In this document: piece after piece, positions 5,845-6,277 of the stretch
Position numbering within the stretch: the first letter of the stretch is position 1
Layout: each line of letters begins with the position of its first letter
Notes under the pieces: model-generated
What the model was told of the DNA's origin: nothing
Databases searched by the model: none
Seen by the model: only the letters and a program-made list of their open reading frames with translations
Source: an uncultured Peptostreptococcaceae bacterium
GTDB lineage: Bacteria; Bacillota; Clostridia; Tissierellales; Peptoniphilaceae
DNA: 6,277 bases
Assembly (NCBI GenBank): GCA_945910665.1
Contig: CAMDZK010000065.1
Location: 1 to 6,277 of the forward strand
Direction of reading: 5' to 3'
Made by a program: the position numbers and the translations under genes

Positions 5845-6277
5845 ATGAATGAAAGACAAGAAATTTTTAAAATCCTATCCCGCACGGACAAGAGTGAATA
5901 CGTGGGGCATATTTTAGAAGAGCGAAATGAGTCAGAAAATCCTGCTCAAGAGGCGTTTATTCGAAAAGTTGTTTTTGGTGTATTGGATTATCAAGGGGCT
6001 ATCGATGCAGTTATCGACCAGAGCAATCAATCCAAACGAAAAAGATTAGATCCTAGCGTTCGAATCATTTTGCGGATGGCTGTCTATCAAATGGCCTTTA
6101 TGGACCGCACACCTCACCATGCCATTGTGGATGAAGCGGTGAAGTTAGCAAAAAAATACGCCTATCGTTATGGTGGTTTCGTCAATGGGATGCTTCGAGG
6201 AATATTGCGAAATGGCGCCTATGAAAAACTGAAAGACACACATGCCCTTCTTCCAGTACCGATCGAAAATCGATTAG
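5845..6277 (+). CDS. rsmB: 16S rRNA (cytosine-967 C5)-methyltransferase RsmB (5' part)
   Basis: The frame opens at ATG 5845 and runs off the right edge after 144 codons, about one third of the usual 430-450 residues. What is visible is the N-terminal NusB-like RNA-binding domain of RsmB (Sun/Fmu), which in the full protein precedes a SAM-dependent methyltransferase domain that methylates C967 of 16S rRNA. Family signatures are LDPSVRIILRMAVYQMAFMD (68-87), the HHAIVDEAVKLAK stretch (91-103) and GFVNGMLRGILRN (111-123), matching the usual P-x-V-x-x-x-LR-x-x-x-YQ and GFVN-x-x-LR patterns. A stand-alone NusB would end about here, but the sequence continues in frame (ALLPVPIENRL), and the location after fmt and yugP points to RsmB. 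The catalytic cysteines cannot be checked. No promoter is seen in the 56-nt gap upstream, so the gene is probably read through the preceding terminator. Confidence 0.87.
   Translation, partial: MNERQEIFKILSRTDKSEYVGHILEERNESENPAQEAFIRKVVFGVLDYQGAIDAVIDQSNQSKRKRLDPSVRIILRMAVYQMAFMDRTPHHAIVDEAVKLAKKYAYRYGGFVNGMLRGILRNGAYEKLKDTHALLPVPIENRL

Overview
The window is a tightly packed run of seven co-directional (+ strand) housekeeping genes with no mobile, repeat, CRISPR or RNA-gene content that I can see. The gene set and order (rpoZ - coaBC - priA - def - fmt - yugP-type zinc peptidase - rsmB) is the classical Bacillota (Firmicutes) arrangement. GC content looks mid-range by eye. Shine-Dalgarno sites of the GAGG type precede def and yugP. 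The order, together with a zinc peptidase directly between fmt and rsmB, suggests a clostridial or tissierellial lineage, but I cannot place it below phylum with confidence.

Layout: 3-158 is the 3' end of rpoZ (RNA polymerase omega). 145-1350 is coaBC, the bifunctional coenzyme A enzyme, overlapping rpoZ by 14 nt. 1319-3679 is priA, the replication-restart helicase, which begins on GTG inside the coaBC tail (32-nt overlap). 3689-4186 is def (peptide deformylase). 4176-5096 is fmt (Met-tRNA formyltransferase), overlapping def by 11 nt. 5111-5788 is a YugP-family membrane zinc metallopeptidase. An intrinsic terminator hairpin lies at 5794-5828. The 5' third of rsmB (16S rRNA m5C methyltransferase) runs from 5845 off the right edge. 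The only non-coding stretches are 9, 14 and 56 nt, so there is no gene-free region over 300 bases.

Together the genes look like one transcription unit read left to right, with overlaps that imply translational coupling. fmt and def are the two ends of the formylation cycle: Fmt formylates initiator Met-tRNA and Def removes the formyl group from nascent proteins. coaBC makes 4'-phosphopantetheine, priA restarts forks, rpoZ supports RNA polymerase and rsmB modifies the ribosome. No promoter is visible, so the operon must start upstream of the window.

I found no previously undescribed system. The points worth a second look are substitutions in otherwise conserved motifs (PriA DEEQ instead of DEEH, an altered tRNA-contact loop in Fmt, signature changes in CoaBC and Def) and the terminator placed between yugP and rsmB with no room for a new promoter after it.
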